Shown here: piece by piece, positions 52,987 through 64,000 of the stretch
Position numbering within the stretch: the stretch's first letter is position 1
How the letters are laid out: the number at the start of each line of letters is the position of its first letter
DNA from: Mycobacteroides immunogenum
GTDB lineage: Bacteria > Actinomycetota > Actinomycetes > Mycobacteriales > Mycobacteriaceae
Assembly: GCF_001605725.1 (NCBI RefSeq)
Contig: NZ_CP011530.1
Span: 3,038,001 to 3,102,000, forward strand
Length of the DNA stretch: 64,000 nucleotides
Direction of reading: 5' to 3'
Program-made: the position numbers and the translations under genes
Notes under the pieces: model-generated
Database searches by the model: none
What the model was told of the DNA's origin: nothing
The model's input: only the letters and a program-made list of their open reading frames with translations

Positions 52987-53304
52987 TCAGGAAAAGTCGA
53001 ACCGCTCCAGCAGTGCCTTGCGCTGGCGGTCGCCAAGGCCACGCAGGCGGCGGGTCGGGGCGATCTCCAGCTCGGTCATGATCTCCTGTGCCTTGACCTT
53101 GCCGACCTTGGGTAGAGCCTCCAGCAGAGCGGAAACCTTCATCTTGCCCAGGACCTCGTCGGTCTCGGCGTCGGTGAGCACCTGCTTGAGATTGGTGCCA
53201 CCTTTCTTGAGCTTCTCCTTGAGCTCGGCCCGGGCGCGGCGGGCGGCAGCCGCCTTCGCCAACGCGGCGGCGCGCTGCTCGTCAGTCAACTGTGGAAGGG
53301 CCAC
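52987..53304 (-). CDS. mihF: mycobacterial integration host factor, mIHF
   Basis: An essential DNA-bending nucleoid protein of actinobacteria. The 105-residue protein is nearly all helix: a charged N-terminal helix ([20 protein letters not shown]) and an S13-like helix-two-turns-helix fold with [15 protein letters not shown] and [16 protein letters not shown]. The GTG at 53304 is chosen because GGAGGAATC sits directly upstream; the open frame continues 77 codons upstream, which would mimic the over-long annotation made for some mycobacteria. It heads the mihF-gmk operon. Confidence 0.96.
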   Translation of the reverse strand: MALPQLTDEQRAAALAKAAAARRARAELKEKLKKGGTNLKQVLTDAETDEVLGKMKVSALLEALPKVGKVKAQEIMTELEIAPTRRLRGLGDRQRKALLERFDFS

Positions 53305-53748
53305 GATTCCTCCGTCTCGTACGAAACTCGTCGATTTTTCTGTTCGGCTGGAAAACAACCAGCCAGCGACAGCGACCGTACCCACGCCAGCCGACAAATG
53401 TGAACCCCACCCCCCGTATCTCGGTGAAAATCGCCTGCTAGAGGGGCCGCGAGCGATCCCGTCGAGCAACCATCGCATCCATGCCGTCCTACTCGGCATT
53501 TCTGCAGGTCGACATTGAAAGATGTTGCTATACAAGATATTTCATAAGGAGTTGACAACACCGGCAATTCTTGTACCCGAAGCGGAGACAAGCAAACCGT
53601 GATTGCCGTGAGGGCAAACTGAAAATCTTGTGTGAATCTCGTGTTGCGCGTGTCGCGACGCGTCAACGTTCCGTTGAAGAGACGCAGGTGGGGACACCGT
53701 CCGTCAGGCACCCGTGAAGCCACTCGGCGCGGCGACCGGGTTGCTGGG
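53305..53748. other. 444-bp divergent intergenic region between mihF and the acyltransferase gene
   Basis: No gene is evident. The middle (about 53510-53640) is clearly richer in A and T than the rest. It carries GTTGACAAC at 53551-53559, which gives a TTGACA on the plus strand and a TTGTCA on the minus strand; on the minus strand a TGTATA/TATAGC segment follows at about 18-20 nt (near 53529-53534). This is the likely mihF promoter, with a leader of about 220 nt. Confidence 0.45.
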
Positions 53749-53761
53749 TAGGGTGCGAAAT
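53749..53761 (+). promoter_or_regulatory. candidate leaderless promoter -10 of the acyltransferase gene
   Basis: TAGGGT at 53749-53754 is followed by 7 nt and the ATG at 53762. No ribosome binding site lies between. Confidence 0.45.
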
Positions 53762-55078
53762 ATGGGTGACCGCGCGCACCCATCACGTGAGCGTGATCGG
53801 GTATTGGACGCCGTGAGGCTGGTGTCACTGGCCACCGTGGTGGCCTACCACGTCCTCGCCGGCAGCCCCACCCTCGTTAAGGGCAAACCAGCCATGGCGT
53901 CCAATTACGACGTACATTGGCTGTTTTGGCTGATCCCACTCATGCCTCTGTTTTTCTTCGCGGGAGCCGCAGCAAATCTTCATTCTTGGGAGTCGGGTAG
54001 ATCCTGGGGGCAGTTTCTGATGGGTCGCGCGACACGGCTCTTCCGTCCCGTCTTCTATTTCCTGGCCTTCGTCGCGCTGGTGACCATCTTGCTGCGCATC
54101 ACGATGGGCAACTCCCCCCAGCTGCTGTATCTCGAAATGCGCCATATCGAGCTGCTCTGGTACGTGGGCGCTTACCTGCTGACTCTGGCGTTCTTGCCCT
54201 GGCTCGCCCGCATCCACACCGCACGTCAGCTTGGCTGGTTCATCGCGGCAATGTGCCTGATCACCGCCCTGGTGGACACCGTCAGCCTGGTCACCGACAC
54301 GTGGCTGATCACCGGCTGGATCACCATGATCTTCATGTGGCTGATCCCTGCGGCCCTCGGCATCGCGTATCAGCGCCGCCTGGTCTCCCGCGCGGCGGCG
54401 TTGACGGTCGCGAGCGTCGCCTTGGCCGCCACCGTGGCGCTGGCCGTCGTGGGGCCGTATCCGTCGGGGCTGATCGCCAACATGCCGCCAACCCTGCTAC
54501 TGGCCACCAGCGCGATCGTGGAATGTATGGCCGTCATCGCGTTCGCACCGACCATCGATCGCTGGGTCCGGGGCGCGAGAACCTGGCGCGTCGTCGAACT
54601 GTGCAACAGCGGCAGCATGACGATCTACCTGTGGCACTGGGTCGCGACATTCCTGCTGTCCTACGGCGTCTACCTGACCTTGCGCGTCGGGCTGATCAGC
54701 CAACACGACGCCTGGTACTGGCCGGCAAATGTGCTGCGGCTCATCATCGTGTGCGCCATCGTCGCCGTGTTCTTCGTGCCGCTGCGGGCCACCGAGCGCC
54801 GGCCGCTGCCGTGGTGGGACCGCCCGGTGGCGCCGATGAGCACCGGGCGCGATATCGCGGTCGGCGCGCTGGTACTCATCGGGGCGGTACTGACACTGGT
54901 GTACACCCGGATCTACGTCATCGATCCGCACTGGGGTGGCTTCACCCCCATCGGGAGGTGGATCGTGGTCGCCTCGCTGGTGCCGCTGATGGCCGCACGC
55001 TTGCTATGCCGAAGCACGTTGTCCGGCAACGAATCCGAAATCAGCGACCAGCTGACGCTGGCACAGTCGGCGAGGTAG
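53762..55078 (+). CDS. acyltransferase-3 family membrane protein
   Basis: A 438-residue polytopic protein with about ten spans. The start resembles the acyltransferase-3 / OafA-like family: RDRVLDAVRLVSLATVVAYHVLAG, with the conserved His in TM1 (VVAYH), then FFFAGAAANLHSW and the Arg pair ATRLFRPVFYF. Members acylate sugars, lipids or glycopeptidolipids at the membrane. The substrate here is unknown. The ATG at 53762 is favoured by the upstream TAGGGT; a GTG at 53714 is an alternative. It converges with pyrF. Confidence 0.85.
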   Translation: MGDRAHPSRERDRVLDAVRLVSLATVVAYHVLAGSPTLVKGKPAMASNYDVHWLFWLIPLMPLFFFAGAAANLHSWESGRSWGQFLMGRATRLFRPVFYFLAFVALVTILLRITMGNSPQLLYLEMRHIELLWYVGAYLLTLAFLPWLARIHTARQLGWFIAAMCLITALVDTVSLVTDTWLITGWITMIFMWLIPAALGIAYQRRLVSRAAALTVASVALAATVALAVVGPYPSGLIANMPPTLLLATSAIVECMAVIAFAPTIDRWVRGARTWRVVELCNSGSMTIYLWHWVATFLLSYGVYLTLRVGLISQHDAWYWPANVLRLIIVCAIVAVFFVPLRATERRPLPWWDRPVAPMSTGRDIAVGALVLIGAVLTLVYTRIYVIDPHWGGFTPIGRWIVVASLVPLMAARLLCRSTLSGNESEISDQLTLAQSAR

Positions 55079-55163
55079 AAATCCGCAGAGCTTCACTGTG
55101 CGGATGGTGTCGATTTTCCCCCGAATGTCGACCGGATTCGCACGCTCGCTGAGACCGTCCGGC

Positions 55164-56012
55164 TCAGCCGCGCAGATAAGCGACGCTCTCGCGTAACCGC
55201 GCAACCTCGGCGCGCAGTGCCGCGACGTCCGGTCCAGCGCGGAGCACCTCGCGTGAGACCGCAGGTAGCAGCAGTTCTCCGGACGCCCCGCCCAGGCCGT
55301 CCAGGTCCTCGGGCTTGCCTCCCTGCGCGCCGAGCCCCGGAACGAGGACGGGGCCGCCCAGCGACGACAAATCCGGCGGATCGGTAACAGTCACGCCGAC
55401 CACCACACCCACCGATCCCGGGCCGGCCTGCTGCGCGTTGAGCGCAGCCACCTGATCCACCATCGCTTGCGCGACGGTCACCTCTGCCGCGCGCGCACGC
55501 TGTACCGGGGGCGCTTCCGGATTGGACGTGGCCGCCAGCACGAACACCCCTCGTCCGTGTTCACGCGCAAGATCCAACAACGGTGCCAATGACCCGAATC
55601 CCAGGTACGGCGAGGCCGTGACCGCGTCGGAGCTCAACGGTGAATCGCCCAGCCACGCCTGCGCATAGGCCGCCATCGTCGAGCCGATGTCTCCGCGCTT
55701 GGCGTCGGCGAGCACCAGTACGCCCGCCTCACGCAATCCCGCGATGGTCCGTTCCAGAACCGAATACCCAGCGGCGCCATAGGTTTCAAAGAAGGCCACC
55801 TGCGGCTTGACGATCGCGACATCGGCGAATGCCGCCACGCAGATCTCACTGAACCTGGCCAGTCCCGCGGCGTCGGCATCCAATCCCCAGGCCCGCAGCA
55901 GCTCCGGATGAGGATCGATGCCCACGCACAACTGGCCGCGGGAGGCGGTGGCGGCGCGCAACCGCGCGCCGAACGTCTCCACCGCCCCAGGCTCTTCGCC
56001 CGAGAGGCTCAC
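55164..56012 (-). CDS. pyrF: orotidine 5'-phosphate decarboxylase
   Basis: The last step to UMP. The 282-residue protein belongs to the longer subfamily (type 2) common in actinobacteria. The catalytic Asp-Lys-Asp set is in [27 protein letters not shown] marks the N-terminus, and [11 protein letters not shown] is a phosphate loop. The GTG start overlaps the carB stop by 4 nt. It is the last gene of the pyr operon. Confidence 0.97.
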   Translation of the reverse strand: MSLSGEEPGAVETFGARLRAATASRGQLCVGIDPHPELLRAWGLDADAAGLARFSEICVAAFADVAIVKPQVAFFETYGAAGYSVLERTIAGLREAGVLVLADAKRGDIGSTMAAYAQAWLGDSPLSSDAVTASPYLGFGSLAPLLDLAREHGRGVFVLAATSNPEAPPVQRARAAEVTVAQAMVDQVAALNAQQAGPGSVGVVVGVTVTDPPDLSSLGGPVLVPGLGAQGGKPEDLDGLGGASGELLLPAVSREVLRAGPDVAALRAEVARLRESVAYLRG

Positions 56013-59000
56013 CGCAGTCCCGCGTGGAGTTCCTGCAGCGACCGCACGCCGATATCACCGCGGATACCCGCCTCGATACCCTGCACCGCTGCCGAGGCGC
56101 CTTGCACCGTGGTGATGCACGGAATGTTCATCGATACCGCCGCGGAGCGAATCTCGTAACCGTCGACGCGGGGACCGGAGTTCCCGTACGGGGTGTTGAT
56201 GACCATCGCGACGTCGCCGGCCTTGATGACATCTACCGCCGACCGTGCCGGAAGTGCGTCGCCCGGCTCCTGGTAATGCTTGCGCACCTCTTCGCATGGT
56301 ATTCCGTTGCGGCGCAGCATCTCCGCCGTACCTTCGGTGGCCAGCACCTTGAACCCGAGGTCCGCGAGACGTTTCACCGGGAAGACCAGGGAACGCTTGT
56401 CACGGTTGGCCACCGAGACAAAGATGGTGCCCTCCTTGGGCAGCGACCCGTATGCGGCGGTCTGGCTCTTGGCGAAGGCACTGCCGAAGTCGGCGTCGAT
56501 CCCCATGACCTCGCCGGTCGACTTCATCTCGGGCCCCAGCAGGGAATCCACTTGGCTGCCATCGGCCTTGCGGAACCGGTGGAACGGGAGCACCGCCTCC
56601 TTCACCGCGACCGGGGCGCCGACCGGAGAGGTGGCACCATCGCCCGTGGCGGGCAGCAGACCTTCCTCGCGCAGGCCGGCGATGGTGGCGCCCAACATGA
56701 TCCGCGCACAGGCCTTGGCCAGCGGCACCGCGGTGGCCTTGGACACGAACGGTACGGTCCGGCTGGCACGCGGGTTGGCCTCCAAGACGTACAGCACATC
56801 GTCCTTGAGCGCGTATTGCACATTGAGCAGACCCACCACGCCGATGCCATGCGCGATGGCCTCGGTGGCCTTGCGCACCTTTTCGATGTCGCTGCGGCCC
56901 AGGGTGACCGGCGGCAACGCACACGCCGAGTCGCCGGAGTGAATACCCGCCTCCTCGATGTGCTCCATCACGCCGCCGAGGTAGATCTCGGTGCCGTCGC
57001 ATAGCGCGTCGACGTCGATCTCGATGGCGTCTTCCAGGAAGCGGTCCACCAGCACCGGATGCTCGGGTGAGAGCTGGGTGGCGCGGGTGATGTAGCCGTG
57101 CAGGGTCTCTTCGTCGTACACGATCTCCATGCCCCGCCCACCCAACACGTAGGACGGGCGCACCAGCACCGGGTAACCGATATCGGCGGCGATCTGCTTG
57201 GCCTGCTCGAACGTGGTTGCGGTGCCGAAACGTGGCGCCGGCAGGCCGGCCGAAACCAGCAGGTCACCGAAGACTCCACGGTCCTCGGCGCGGTCGATGG
57301 CCGCCGGGCTGGTGCCCACCACGGGCACACCCGCGTCGGCCAGGCGCTTGGCCAGACCCAGCGGAGTCTGCCCGCCGAGCTGCACGATCACTCCCACCAC
57401 GCCCGGACCACCGCGGCCGGACTCGGATTCGGCGTGGTAGACCTCCAGCACGTCCTCGAACGTCAGCGGTTCGAAGTAGAGACGATCGGCGGTGTCGTAG
57501 TCGGTGGACACCGTCTCCGGGTTGCAGTTGACCATGATGGTCTCGAATCCGGCCTGCGACAACGTGGTTGCCGCGTGCACGCAGCTGTAGTCGAATTCGA
57601 TGCCCTGGCCGATGCGGTTGGGACCCGAGCCGAGGATGAGCACCTTGGGACGCTCGGTCTGCGGAGCCACCTCGGACTCCGCCGCCGGATCCAACTCATA
57701 GCTGGAGTAGTGATACGGCGTCTTGGCCTCGAATTCGGCGGCGCAGGTGTCAACGGTCTTGTACACCGGCCGGATACCCATGCGGTGGCGCAACGATCGA
57801 ACGCCGTCCTCCCCCGCCAATTCCGGACGCAGCGCGGCGATCTGGCGATCGGAAAGCCCGTAATGCTTGGCGCGCCGCAACAGTTCCTCGTCGAGGATCG
57901 GCGCCTCACGCAGCTCGGTGCCGAGCTGATCGATCTGGGCGATTTCCTCGACGAACCACGGGTCGACGCCGGTGATCTCGGCCACCTGTTCAACCGGGGC
58001 GCCCGCGGCCAGTGCCCGTTCGATGCCGTAGAGCCGGCCGTCGCGCGGCACCCGCAGCTCCTCCAGGAACGCCTCCAGATCTTCGATGGGACCGGCCGTA
58101 TCCGGTCCGCCGGTCCAGAAGCCCGCCGCCGAGGTCTCCAGTGAGCGCATGACCTTGCCGAGCGCCTCGGCGAAGTTGCGGCCCAGCGACATCGCCTCGC
58201 CCACCGACTTCATGGTGGTGGTCAGCGTGGCGTCGGCGCCGGGGAACTTCTCGAAGGCGAACCGGGGTGCCTTGACCACCACGTAGTCCAGGGTCGGCTC
58301 GAAACAGGCCGGGGTCTCCTTGGTGATGTCGTTGACGATCTCGTCGAGCGTGTATCCGATGGCCAGTTTGGCCGCGATCTTGGCGATCGGGAATCCGGTC
58401 GCTTTGGACGCCAACGCACTCGAGCGCGAGACGCGTGGATTCATCTCGATCACGATGAGGCGGCCGTCGCGGGGGTTGATGGCGAACTGGATGTTGCAGC
58501 CGCCGGTGTCCACGCCGACCTCGCGCAGGATCGCGATGCCCAGATCGCGCATCTTCTGGTACTCGCGGTCGGTCAGGGTCATCGCGGGCGCGACCGTCAC
58601 CGAGTCGCCGGTGTGCACACCCATCGGGTCGACATTCTCGATCGAGCACACGACCACCACATTGTCGCGGCCGTCACGCATCAGCTCGAGCTCGAATTCC
58701 TTCCAGCCGTAGATCGATTCCTCGATCAAGACATTCGCCGAGGGCGAGGCCGAGAGTCCCTCGCCCGCCATCCGTTCGACATCTTCGGGGGTGTAGGCCA
58801 TGCCCGAGCCCAGGCCGCCCATGGTGAACGACGGGCGCACCACCACCGGCAGACCGAGGTCGGCGACGGTCTCGCGCACCTCGTCCATGGTGAAACAGAC
58901 TCGCGACTTGGCCGACTCGCCGCCCACCTTGGCCACGATGTCCTTGAAACGCTGCCGATCCTCACCGCGCTGGATGGCCTCGAAGTTGGCGCCGATGAGC

Positions 59001-59356
59001 TCCACGCCGTACCGGTCCAGCGCACCGTTCTCGTACAGCGCGACCGCGGTGTTCAACGCGGTCTGGCCGCCCAGTGTCGGCAGCAGGGCATCGATCTTGT
59101 TGCCCTTCTCCGCCTGTGCGGCAAGGACTTTCTCCACGAACTCGGCAGTGATCGGCTCGACATAGGTGTTGTCGGCGTATTCCGGGTCGGTCATGATCGT
59201 GGCCGGGTTCGAGTTGACGAGGCTGACCTGTAGCCCCTCCGAACGCAGCACGCGGCAGGCCTGGGTGCCCGAATAGTCGAACTCGCAGGCCTGGCCGATC
59301 ACGATGGGTCCGGAACCGATGACCAGGATGTGGTTGAGGTCTGTGCGGCGTGGCAT
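56009..59356 (-). CDS. carB: carbamoyl-phosphate synthase, large subunit
   Basis: Makes carbamoyl phosphate from bicarbonate, ammonia and two ATP. The 1115-residue protein has two homologous ATP-grasp halves (first half from [25 protein letters not shown], second from [22 protein letters not shown]) and a C-terminal MGS-like regulatory domain ([23 protein letters not shown]). The ATG shares one base with the carA stop. Carbamoyl phosphate feeds both pyrB here and arginine synthesis. Confidence 0.98.
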   Translation of the reverse strand: MPRRTDLNHILVIGSGPIVIGQACEFDYSGTQACRVLRSEGLQVSLVNSNPATIMTDPEYADNTYVEPITAEFVEKVLAAQAEKGNKIDALLPTLGGQTALNTAVALYENGALDRYGVELIGANFEAIQRGEDRQRFKDIVAKVGGESAKSRVCFTMDEVRETVADLGLPVVVRPSFTMGGLGSGMAYTPEDVERMAGEGLSASPSANVLIEESIYGWKEFELELMRDGRDNVVVVCSIENVDPMGVHTGDSVTVAPAMTLTDREYQKMRDLGIAILREVGVDTGGCNIQFAINPRDGRLIVIEMNPRVSRSSALASKATGFPIAKIAAKLAIGYTLDEIVNDITKETPACFEPTLDYVVVKAPRFAFEKFPGADATLTTTMKSVGEAMSLGRNFAEALGKVMRSLETSAAGFWTGGPDTAGPIEDLEAFLEELRVPRDGRLYGIERALAAGAPVEQVAEITGVDPWFVEEIAQIDQLGTELREAPILDEELLRRAKHYGLSDRQIAALRPELAGEDGVRSLRHRMGIRPVYKTVDTCAAEFEAKTPYHYSSYELDPAAESEVAPQTERPKVLILGSGPNRIGQGIEFDYSCVHAATTLSQAGFETIMVNCNPETVSTDYDTADRLYFEPLTFEDVLEVYHAESESGRGGPGVVGVIVQLGGQTPLGLAKRLADAGVPVVGTSPAAIDRAEDRGVFGDLLVSAGLPAPRFGTATTFEQAKQIAADIGYPVLVRPSYVLGGRGMEIVYDEETLHGYITRATQLSPEHPVLVDRFLEDAIEIDVDALCDGTEIYLGGVMEHIEEAGIHSGDSACALPPVTLGRSDIEKVRKATEAIAHGIGVVGLLNVQYALKDDVLYVLEANPRASRTVPFVSKATAVPLAKACARIMLGATIAGLREEGLLPATGDGATSPVGAPVAVKEAVLPFHRFRKADGSQVDSLLGPEMKSTGEVMGIDADFGSAFAKSQTAAYGSLPKEGTIFVSVANRDKRSLVFPVKRLADLGFKVLATEGTAEMLRRNGIPCEEVRKHYQEPGDALPARSAVDVIKAGDVAMVINTPYGNSGPRVDGYEIRSAAVSMNIPCITTVQGASAAVQGIEAGIRGDIGVRSLQELHAGLR

Positions 59357-60486
59357 CAGCGGTTACCCCGATTCTCAAGTGCCGTAACGAACTGGTCGAA
59401 CAGGTATTCGGCGTCATGAGGTCCCGCCGCCGCCTCCGGGTGGTACTGCACCGAGAAGGCCGATCCGTCCAACAGCCGGATCCCTTCCACCGTGCCATCG
59501 TTGGCGCAGGTGTGGCTGACTTCGGCACGCCCGAAGGGCGTATCGAACTGCTCACCGGCCTCGCCCTCAAGCGCAAAGCCGTGGTTCTGCGCGGTGATCG
59601 CGACCCGTCCGGTCGAGTGGTCGATGACCGGAATGTTGATGCCGCGATGCCCGAAGGTCATCTTGTAGGTGGACCGGCCAAGGGCCCGGCCCAGCAGCTG
59701 GTTACCGAAGCAGATACCGAACAACGGGATCTTGCGTTCCAGCACCGCCCTCGTCACCGAGACGACATGGTCCGCGGTGGCCGGATCGCCCGGACCGTTG
59801 GACAGGAAGACACCGTCGGGCGCCAGCGCGAGGAGCTCGTCCGGGCTGATGGACGAGGGCACCACCTGCACGCGGATGCCGCGCCGCGCGAAATTGCGCG
59901 GGGTATTGGTTTTGATGCCCAGGTCCAGCGCCGCCACGGTGAACCGGTGCGCACCGTCGGGCTCCACGACGTAGGTGTCATCGGTACTTACTTCGCCGGC
60001 CAGATCGGCGCCCAACATGGCGGGCTGCCCGTTGACGCGCGACAGCAGGAAGTCGGTGGGCGCGTCGGCGACGGTGCCGCTGAAGATGCCCGCCTTCATC
60101 GATCCACGCGTACGCAGGTGCCGAACCGCGGCCCGGGTGTCGATGCCCGCGATACCGACGATGTGCTGCGCCTTGAGGGCGTCGTCCAGGGAACCGTTTG
60201 CGCGCCAGTTCGATACGCGGTTCGAGGGGTCGCGCACCGCATAACCGGCAACCCAGATCTTGCCGCCACGGCTCTCGTCGTCCTCGTCGTTCCACCCGGT
60301 ATTGCCGATCTGGGGCGCCGTCGCCACCACGATCTGCCGGTGATAACTCGGATCGGTCAGGGTCTCTTGATACCCCGACATGGCCGTGCAGAACACCGCC
60401 TCACCAAGGGTTTCTCCCACCGCACCAAACGGCTTACCGGTGAAAACCCGCCCGTCTTCGAGAACGAGCACCGCCTTGTCACTCAT
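59356..60486 (-). CDS. carA: carbamoyl-phosphate synthase, small (glutaminase) subunit
   Basis: Supplies ammonia from glutamine to CarB. The 376-residue protein has an N-terminal CPSase domain ([20 protein letters not shown] start, residues about 4-20) and a C-terminal class-I glutaminase with the nucleophile Cys in [17 protein letters not shown] and the His-Glu pair in [11 protein letters not shown]. The ATG at 60486 overlaps the preceding membrane-protein stop as ATGA; a GTG five codons upstream (60501) is less likely. Confidence 0.97.
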   Translation of the reverse strand: MSDKAVLVLEDGRVFTGKPFGAVGETLGEAVFCTAMSGYQETLTDPSYHRQIVVATAPQIGNTGWNDEDDESRGGKIWVAGYAVRDPSNRVSNWRANGSLDDALKAQHIVGIAGIDTRAAVRHLRTRGSMKAGIFSGTVADAPTDFLLSRVNGQPAMLGADLAGEVSTDDTYVVEPDGAHRFTVAALDLGIKTNTPRNFARRGIRVQVVPSSISPDELLALAPDGVFLSNGPGDPATADHVVSVTRAVLERKIPLFGICFGNQLLGRALGRSTYKMTFGHRGINIPVIDHSTGRVAITAQNHGFALEGEAGEQFDTPFGRAEVSHTCANDGTVEGIRLLDGSAFSVQYHPEAAAGPHDAEYLFDQFVTALENRGNR

Positions 60487-60980
60487 GACGCCTGCTTCCA
60501 TTCCTCGTATTCACTTCGCGGTCGGGCCAAAAATCCTGTGTCGATCTCGGTACCGGAAGGCAACCGCCACCTGATCGCGAGAATCCCGTCGTGGGTCAGC
60601 ACCTTGCCCGCCAGCGCCTTGGCCGTACGGATCTCGGTGATCACGTCGGCGGGAATCCAGATATCTCCGGTTCCACTGCGCTCCAACAGGATTCCTCGAG
60701 AATATCGGGTCAGGGTGGCATTGGCTCGATAGCCCAGGTCACCCACCGCGATGCGGTCTTGCCAGTCCGGCGCGATGGTGCTGCCGACGTACAGGCCTTC
60801 CACGGGTTCGATGACCATGTCCCCACGGTCGGCGGGCGCGGCAGGTAGCTCCCCGACCGCGTCGCGCTGCCGCCGGGCGCGGGCATGCCAGCCACGCCAC
60901 ATCAGACGGAAAAGCAGTACCGCCAAGGTCACCGAGGCACCCGCCATGATGAGGGCGCCGACGAAGTCCCCGTGGTTCAC
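60483..60980 (-). CDS. membrane-anchored protein conserved in the pyr operon
   Basis: A 165-residue protein with one N-terminal membrane segment (about residues 9-27), a basic stop-transfer region and a beta-rich domain resembling PH-like folds ([24 protein letters not shown], then [20 protein letters not shown]). In M. tuberculosis the gene at this place (Rv1382) is also an export/membrane protein of about the same size. The function is unknown; conserved position and 4-nt overlaps on both sides argue for a role with pyrimidine or arginine synthesis. Confidence 0.82.
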   Translation of the reverse strand: MNHGDFVGALIMAGASVTLAVLLFRLMWRGWHARARRQRDAVGELPAAPADRGDMVIEPVEGLYVGSTIAPDWQDRIAVGDLGYRANATLTRYSRGILLERSGTGDIWIPADVITEIRTAKALAGKVLTHDGILAIRWRLPSGTEIDTGFLARPRSEYEEWKQAS

Positions 60981-62278
60981 TCGACCACCTTCCCGTCCCG
61001 TGCGGTGACGCGGCCACGCAACAACGTGGCGGTCACCGTGGCGGGCAATGTCATTGATTCGAATGGCGTGTTGGCGGACTTGCTGGCCAGCCCGTCACCC
61101 TGGACAGTCCAGGTGGCGTCGGGATCGACGATCGTCAGGTTGGCGGGCTCACCGACGGCGATCGGACGCCCTTGATCGGGCAGACCGACGATCTGCGCGG
61201 GGCGCTCGCTCATCACCCTGGCGATATCGCGCCAGGTCAACAGCCCCGATTTCACCATGGTCTCCACCACCACGGAGAGCGCGGTCTGCAGCCCGAGCAT
61301 GCCGGGGCGGGCCGCGGCGAACTCACAGCATTTTTCGTGGTCGGCATGCGGTGCGTGATCGGTTGCCACACAGTCGATCACACCGTCGGCCAGGGCCTGG
61401 CGTAATGCCGCGGCATCCGTCGATTCACGCAGCGGCGGATTCACCCGGTACACGCCGTCGTAGGAGGCCAGCCGGCCGTCATCCAGCAGCAGATGATGTG
61501 GCGTCACCTCGGCGGTAATAGAAATCCCTTGCCCCTTGGCCCATTTGAGGAGCTCGACAGTTCCCGCAGTGGAGGCGTGGCAGATGTGCACCGGCGCGCC
61601 GGTGTCGCGGGACAGAATGGCATCCCGCGCGACGATGGATTCTTCGGCCGCGCGCGGCCAACCGGTCAGGCCCAGCCGAGCCGCGTGGGCACCCTCGTGC
61701 GCCACCGAACCGACCGTGAGCCGTGGCTCCTCGGCGTGCTGAGCGATCAACACACCCAGCCCCTTGGCGTATTCGAGGGCACGGCGCATGACCAGCGGAT
61801 CGTGCACGCACTTGCCGTCGTCGGAGAACATCCGCACCCGGCCCGCACCGCGCGCCATCATCGCCATCTCGGTGAGCTGCTTGCCCTCGAGCCCAACGGT
61901 GACCGCGCCCACCGGGTGCACATCGACTAATCCCACCTGCTGGCCACGCTGCCACACGTGATCGGTCACCACGGGGCTGTCGGCCACCGGATTGGTGTTG
62001 GCCATCGCGAACACCGCGGTGTAACCACCCAGCGCCGCGGCGGCCGAGCCTGAGTCGATGGTTTCGGTGTCTTCCCGGCCGGGTTCACGCAGATGCGTGT
62101 GCAGGTCCACGAATCCCGGCAACAGCACCTGGCCGGGAGCCTCGATGGCCGTGTCGACCTCGGTCTCGATACCTGGACCGATACCGGCCTCGATGCGGGT
62201 GATCTGACCGTCCTCGATGAGGACGTCGACCTGATCGCCCTCGCCGTAGAGCAGGACACCCTTGATCAAAACGCTCAT
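60977..62278 (-). CDS. pyrC: dihydroorotase
   Basis: Closes carbamoyl aspartate to dihydroorotate. The 433-residue type-I amidohydrolase has the zinc ligands in [12 protein letters not shown], further His in [13 protein letters not shown] and the catalytic Asp in [12 protein letters not shown]. The ATG overlaps the pyrB stop, and the stop overlaps the membrane-protein gene. The usual bridging Lys of bacterial dihydroorotases is replaced here by a [13 protein letters not shown] Asp context, as in other class-I enzymes. Confidence 0.97.
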   Translation of the reverse strand: MSVLIKGVLLYGEGDQVDVLIEDGQITRIEAGIGPGIETEVDTAIEAPGQVLLPGFVDLHTHLREPGREDTETIDSGSAAAALGGYTAVFAMANTNPVADSPVVTDHVWQRGQQVGLVDVHPVGAVTVGLEGKQLTEMAMMARGAGRVRMFSDDGKCVHDPLVMRRALEYAKGLGVLIAQHAEEPRLTVGSVAHEGAHAARLGLTGWPRAAEESIVARDAILSRDTGAPVHICHASTAGTVELLKWAKGQGISITAEVTPHHLLLDDGRLASYDGVYRVNPPLRESTDAAALRQALADGVIDCVATDHAPHADHEKCCEFAAARPGMLGLQTALSVVVETMVKSGLLTWRDIARVMSERPAQIVGLPDQGRPIAVGEPANLTIVDPDATWTVQGDGLASKSANTPFESMTLPATVTATLLRGRVTARDGKVVE

Positions 62279-63228
62279 GCCGGCACCGCCTCGGCGCTAT
62301 CGGACGACCCGACCAGCAGGTGGAACAGCACGGCCATGCGGATATGCACTCCATTCGATACCTGTTGCAGAACAGCGGATTGCGATGAGTCAGCCACCGA
62401 GGACGCGATCTCCATGCCACGGAGCATCGGCCCCGGGTGCAGGACCACCGCATGTTCGGGCAGGAGCCGCCGACGGGCCTCGGACAGGCCGTACAGCACC
62501 GAATACTCGCGCGCCGATGGGAAGAAGCCGCCGGTCATGCGCTCGGCCTGCACCCGCAGCATCAGCACCGCGTCGGCGCCCGGCAGTTCGGCGTCCAGAT
62601 CGTGGGTGACCGTCACCGGCCAGGTCTCGACGCCGGTGGGCAGCAGGGTGGGCGGCGCCACCAACACCACCTCAGCGCCGAACGTGCTGAGCAGCAAGGC
62701 ATTCGATCGCGCAACCCGGCTGTGCAGGATGTCCCCGACGATCACCACCCGACGCCCTTCGAGACTGCCGAGCCGCTGCCGGATGGTGAGTGCGTCGAGA
62801 AGAGCCTGGGTGGGATGCTCGTGTGTGCCATCACCGGCGTTGATGACAGCCGGTCCCCCATCGCCTTCCGCGGTCCACTGCGCCAACTGTGCCGCGACGC
62901 CGGAGGCCGGGTGACGCACGATCAGTGCGTCGGCGCCGATCGCACGCAAGGTCAGTGCGGTGTCACGCAACGACTCGCCCTTGGCCACCGACGAGCCGGA
63001 CGCACTGACGTTGATGACATCAGCGCTCATCCACTTGCCCGCGACCTCAAAGGAAACCCTTGTCCGCGTGGAGTTCTCATAGAACATCGTGATGATGGTG
63101 CGCCCGCGCAGGGTCGGCAGCTTCTTGACCTCACGCCCGGCCAGTGCCTGCAGGAACCGGTCGGCGTCGTCCAAGATGGCGGTGGCCTCGTCGCGAGTCA
63201 GATCGGCCGCCGAGAGGAGATGTCTCAT
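62275..63228 (-). CDS. pyrB: aspartate carbamoyltransferase, catalytic chain
   Basis: Transfers the carbamoyl group to aspartate, the committed step of pyrimidine synthesis. The 317-residue protein has the carbamoyl-phosphate loop [13 protein letters not shown] and the HPTQALLD motif, with [11 protein letters not shown] near the C-terminus. No pyrI regulatory chain is present. It starts 2 nt after the pyrR stop. Confidence 0.98.
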   Translation of the reverse strand: MRHLLSAADLTRDEATAILDDADRFLQALAGREVKKLPTLRGRTIITMFYENSTRTRVSFEVAGKWMSADVINVSASGSSVAKGESLRDTALTLRAIGADALIVRHPASGVAAQLAQWTAEGDGGPAVINAGDGTHEHPTQALLDALTIRQRLGSLEGRRVVIVGDILHSRVARSNALLLSTFGAEVVLVAPPTLLPTGVETWPVTVTHDLDAELPGADAVLMLRVQAERMTGGFFPSAREYSVLYGLSEARRRLLPEHAVVLHPGPMLRGMEIASSVADSSQSAVLQQVSNGVHIRMAVLFHLLVGSSDSAEAVPA

Positions 63229-63230
63229 AC

Positions 63231-63851
<621 letters not shown>

Positions 63852-63914
63852 TCACTTATCGCCAGGGAGCTTAGCATCCGGGCACCCATCGGCCCCGACT
63901 GACAGGATGGAGTG

Positions 63915-64000
63915 ATGCCCGAACGCGACTCCACCTTCGATGCCGCCCTCGCCCCGATCCGTGCCGCGATCGACGACCGTATCCTGGCCGGCGCGGTGAC
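63915..64000 (+). CDS. start of a probable serine hydrolase (beta-lactamase/esterase family), cut by window end
   Basis: Only 28 codons are visible, beginning MPERDSTFDAALAPIRAA and continuing DDRILAGAV. The IDDRILAGAV stretch resembles the beginning of class-C beta-lactamase-like serine hydrolases (the '...aaiaagripGav' pattern), but the catalytic SxxK would lie beyond the window. GGATGGAG lies just upstream; a GTG at 63912 is directly before the ATG. It is divergent from pyrR. Confidence 0.5.
   Translation, partial: MPERDSTFDAALAPIRAAIDDRILAGAV

Noticed and set aside
53305..53535. 77-codon N-terminal extension of mihF
   Set aside because: The extension reads the leader region, has no ribosome binding site, and a strong GGAGG precedes the GTG at 53304, which gives the standard 105-residue mIHF.

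Overview
The window is chromosomal DNA from a rapidly growing member of the Mycobacteriaceae. Mycobacteroides (abscessus/chelonae group) is the best fit. The evidence is the high GC content, a dense gene layout with many ATGA/GTGA overlaps, mycobacterium-specific genes (mIHF, LprG-P55, WhiA, CuvA, MspA-family porins) and gene order. As I recall it, the core order matches, in inverted orientation, the M. tuberculosis block running from pyrR through mihF, metK, priA, fmt, ribG, lprG, ribC, ribH, uvrC and whiA to gap-pgk-tpi. The species assignment is inference; no 16S or other marker is present. I saw no tRNA, rRNA, CRISPR array, insertion sequence or prophage.

Layout. 0-3.7 kb: end of a DUF2207 membrane protein, then the glycolytic operon gap-pgk-tpiA (minus strand). 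3.7-8 kb: an MFS exporter, a phospholipase-D-like protein and an ABC exporter. 8-13 kb: uvrC-rapZ-cuvA-whiA. 13-16.9 kb: exported proteins, an orphan ModA-like lipoprotein and a lipoprotein gamma-glutamyltransferase. 16.9-23.5 kb: a compact ethanolamine-use cluster (GAF-domain regulator, aldehyde dehydrogenase, permease, EutB, EutC) with no microcompartment genes. 23.6-26.5 kb: riboflavin genes ribC, ribBA and ribH plus a small membrane protein, with a possible 22-codon gene coupled to ribC. 26.6-33.4 kb: envelope region with two tandem MspA-family porins, a Pro-rich exported protein, a MetNIQ importer and a secreted trypsin-like protease. 33.5-42.6 kb: lprG-p55, ribD, rpe, rsmB, fmt, a TetR regulator and a helicase-degenerate priA. 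42.7-49.4 kb: an HSL-type esterase, a reductive-pyrimidine or hydantoin catabolic operon (amidohydrolase, dihydropyrimidinase, LLM flavoprotein, NCS1 permease) and a steroid-5-alpha-reductase-like membrane protein behind a KstR-type operator. 49.4-53.3 kb: metK, coaBC, rpoZ, gmk, mihF. 53.7-55.1 kb: an acyltransferase-3 membrane protein. 55.1-63.8 kb: the de novo pyrimidine operon pyrR-pyrB-pyrC-(membrane protein)-carA-carB-pyrF, with a PyrR-binding hairpin in front of the pyrR ribosome binding site. A serine hydrolase gene starts at the right edge.

How the genes work together. De novo pyrimidine synthesis and a pyrimidine-degradation set lie about 10 kb apart. The ethanolamine genes form a full import, deamination and acetaldehyde-oxidation route. 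MetNIQ (methionine import) lies in the same window as metK and fmt, which consume methionine or Met-tRNA. Two patterns go beyond gene naming. First, at least eleven operon-head genes have a TANNNT hexamer placed 6-9 nt before the start codon, the arrangement of mycobacterial leaderless promoters. Second, several intergenic regions carry clear inverted repeats that look like operators or terminators.
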